This document shows positions 63,399-64,000 of a stretch of 64,000 bases of DNA, in pieces. The notes beneath the pieces were generated by a model that searched no databases, was not told the DNA's origin, and saw only the letters and a list, made by a program, of their open reading frames with translations. The DNA comes from Rhodobacterales bacterium (GTDB lineage Bacteria; Pseudomonadota; Alphaproteobacteria; Rhizobiales; Stappiaceae). How positions within the stretch are numbered: position 1 is the first letter of the stretch; each line of letters begins with the position of its first letter. The stretch is from positions 221,268-285,267 of the forward strand of contig VIRH01000072.1 of NCBI GenBank assembly GCA_008107755.1, read 5' to 3'. The position numbers and the translations under genes are program-made.

Positions 63399-63833
63399 GG
63401 ATCGGGAAAAGAGCGTCGTCATTGACCTATCTGGTTTTCATCGGCGTCGCCTAATGCCGACGCCTTGCCCATTCGAGTGTCTCTCTGTCCGCACTGCGCC
63501 GATTTCGCCTCAGAGCCGCGAATGTCTTCCCGGCAGTTCGCAGGCAGTCGTGGCGTTGCGAAAGGCAGCGCTTCGCACAGGCGGCCTCGCGTCCGCTGCG
63601 CGCCACTTCGCATCACCGGCTTTGGGTCATTCAAACGCGCGTGCATCCACCGGGTTATATCCCTTCGGATCCATCACACATTTCTTCCGGCTCAGGCATT
63701 GATTGGTGTCCGCGCCTCTTCATGGGGCTTTGCCCGTGCTTGCTCGTCCCGCCCGCCTCGGATCGCCATCGTGAGGAACAAGCTTTCAAATGGTCCCCGT
63801 TGTTCTTAGTTTTATTTTGCGTTTTGGAGCGCA
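63399..63833. other. Region without recognisable gene, 435 bp
   Basis: Open frames here are short and show no family pattern. A small hairpin, GGCGTCG (63443-63449) with CGACGCC (63458-63464), lies 45 bases after the regulator stop and may end its transcript. Nothing else was seen. Confidence 0.5.
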
Positions 63834-63870
63834 AAAAAGCCCCTGAGGTATGGACCATCAGGGGCTTTTT
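63834..63870 (-). terminator. Intrinsic terminator of the initiator tRNA gene
   Basis: AAAAAGCCCCTGA (63834-63846) and TCAGGGGCTTTTT (63858-63870) form a perfect 13-bp stem with an 11-base loop. On the minus strand the stem ends in a run of T, just after the tRNA 3' end. It is a textbook Rho-independent terminator. Confidence 0.9.
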
Positions 63871-63874
63871 GATT

Positions 63875-63951
<77 letters not shown>

Positions 63952-64000
63952 TTGACCGGTTGTTTTTGCGAGCCATTTTGGCAAGCTGTAATTTGTTTTT

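Noticed and set aside
63443..63464. Hairpin after the LuxR-type gene as a firm terminator
   Set aside because: The stem is only 7 bp and lacks a U-tract, so it is noted within the intergenic entry but not listed separately.

Overview
The window is GC-rich, tightly packed, protein-coding DNA from an alphaproteobacterium. I infer Hyphomicrobiales (Rhizobiales), possibly a Stappia/Roseibium/Labrenzia-type marine or host-associated lineage. The grounds are the many solute-binding-protein ABC operons for peptides, polyamines and sugars, the PrtD-type secretion ATPase, and an initiator tRNA whose anticodon stem carries A-U/G-C/G-C in place of three G-C pairs. No phage, insertion sequence or CRISPR array is visible.

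Layout. (1) 1-8.4 kb: the 3' end of a gamma-glutamyltransferase, then a leftward Dpp/Opp-type peptide ABC operon (binding protein, two permeases, two ATPases, alpha/beta hydrolase). A LacI-family regulator is divergent from it, and the shared intergenic region holds two identical 17-bp operator-like sites. (2) 8.6-19.0 kb: a ten-gene leftward operon for uptake and breakdown of a polyamine-like compound (PotBCDA-type transporter, class III aminotransferase, BKACE enzyme, GNAT, acetylpolyamine amidohydrolase, DauA-like D-amino-acid dehydrogenase, RidA). A LysR regulator is divergent, with a palindrome between them. (3) 19.0-30.6 kb: a nine-gene leftward sugar/polyol operon (ribose-type ABC transporter, SorC regulator, aldo/keto reductase, GlpD-like flavoprotein, LsrF/DhnA-type aldolase, FGGY kinase, GMC oxidoreductase). 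(4) 31.0-36.8 kb: an AbrB-family membrane protein, a D-2-hydroxyacid dehydrogenase and macAB. (5) 36.8-42.6 kb: hypBCDEF for [NiFe]-hydrogenase maturation, with neither hypA nor hydrogenase structural genes in view. (6) 42.9-62.0 kb: a type I secretion operon led by one 15.3-kb gene. (7) 62.6-64.0 kb: a LuxR-type regulator with an atypical receiver domain, and an initiator tRNA-Met.

The most striking object is the 5,111-residue protein (46658-61993). It is a mosaic of about a dozen carbohydrate-binding modules, cadherin/Ig-like domains, two malectin-like domains, a sugar-dehydrogenase-type beta-propeller and a duplicated unit I cannot name. It has no RTX nonapeptides, yet it is followed by a PrtD-type ABC exporter, an HlyD-type adaptor and a small single-span membrane protein. 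I read it as a secreted glycan-binding, adhesin-like protein with a possible sugar-oxidising centre. It is separated by a 650-bp AT-rich regulatory region from the divergent LuxR-type regulator.

A recurring design is that each of the three solute-binding-protein genes is followed by an RNA hairpin before the next gene of its operon, which would allow excess expression of the binding protein. A similar hairpin follows the giant gene.
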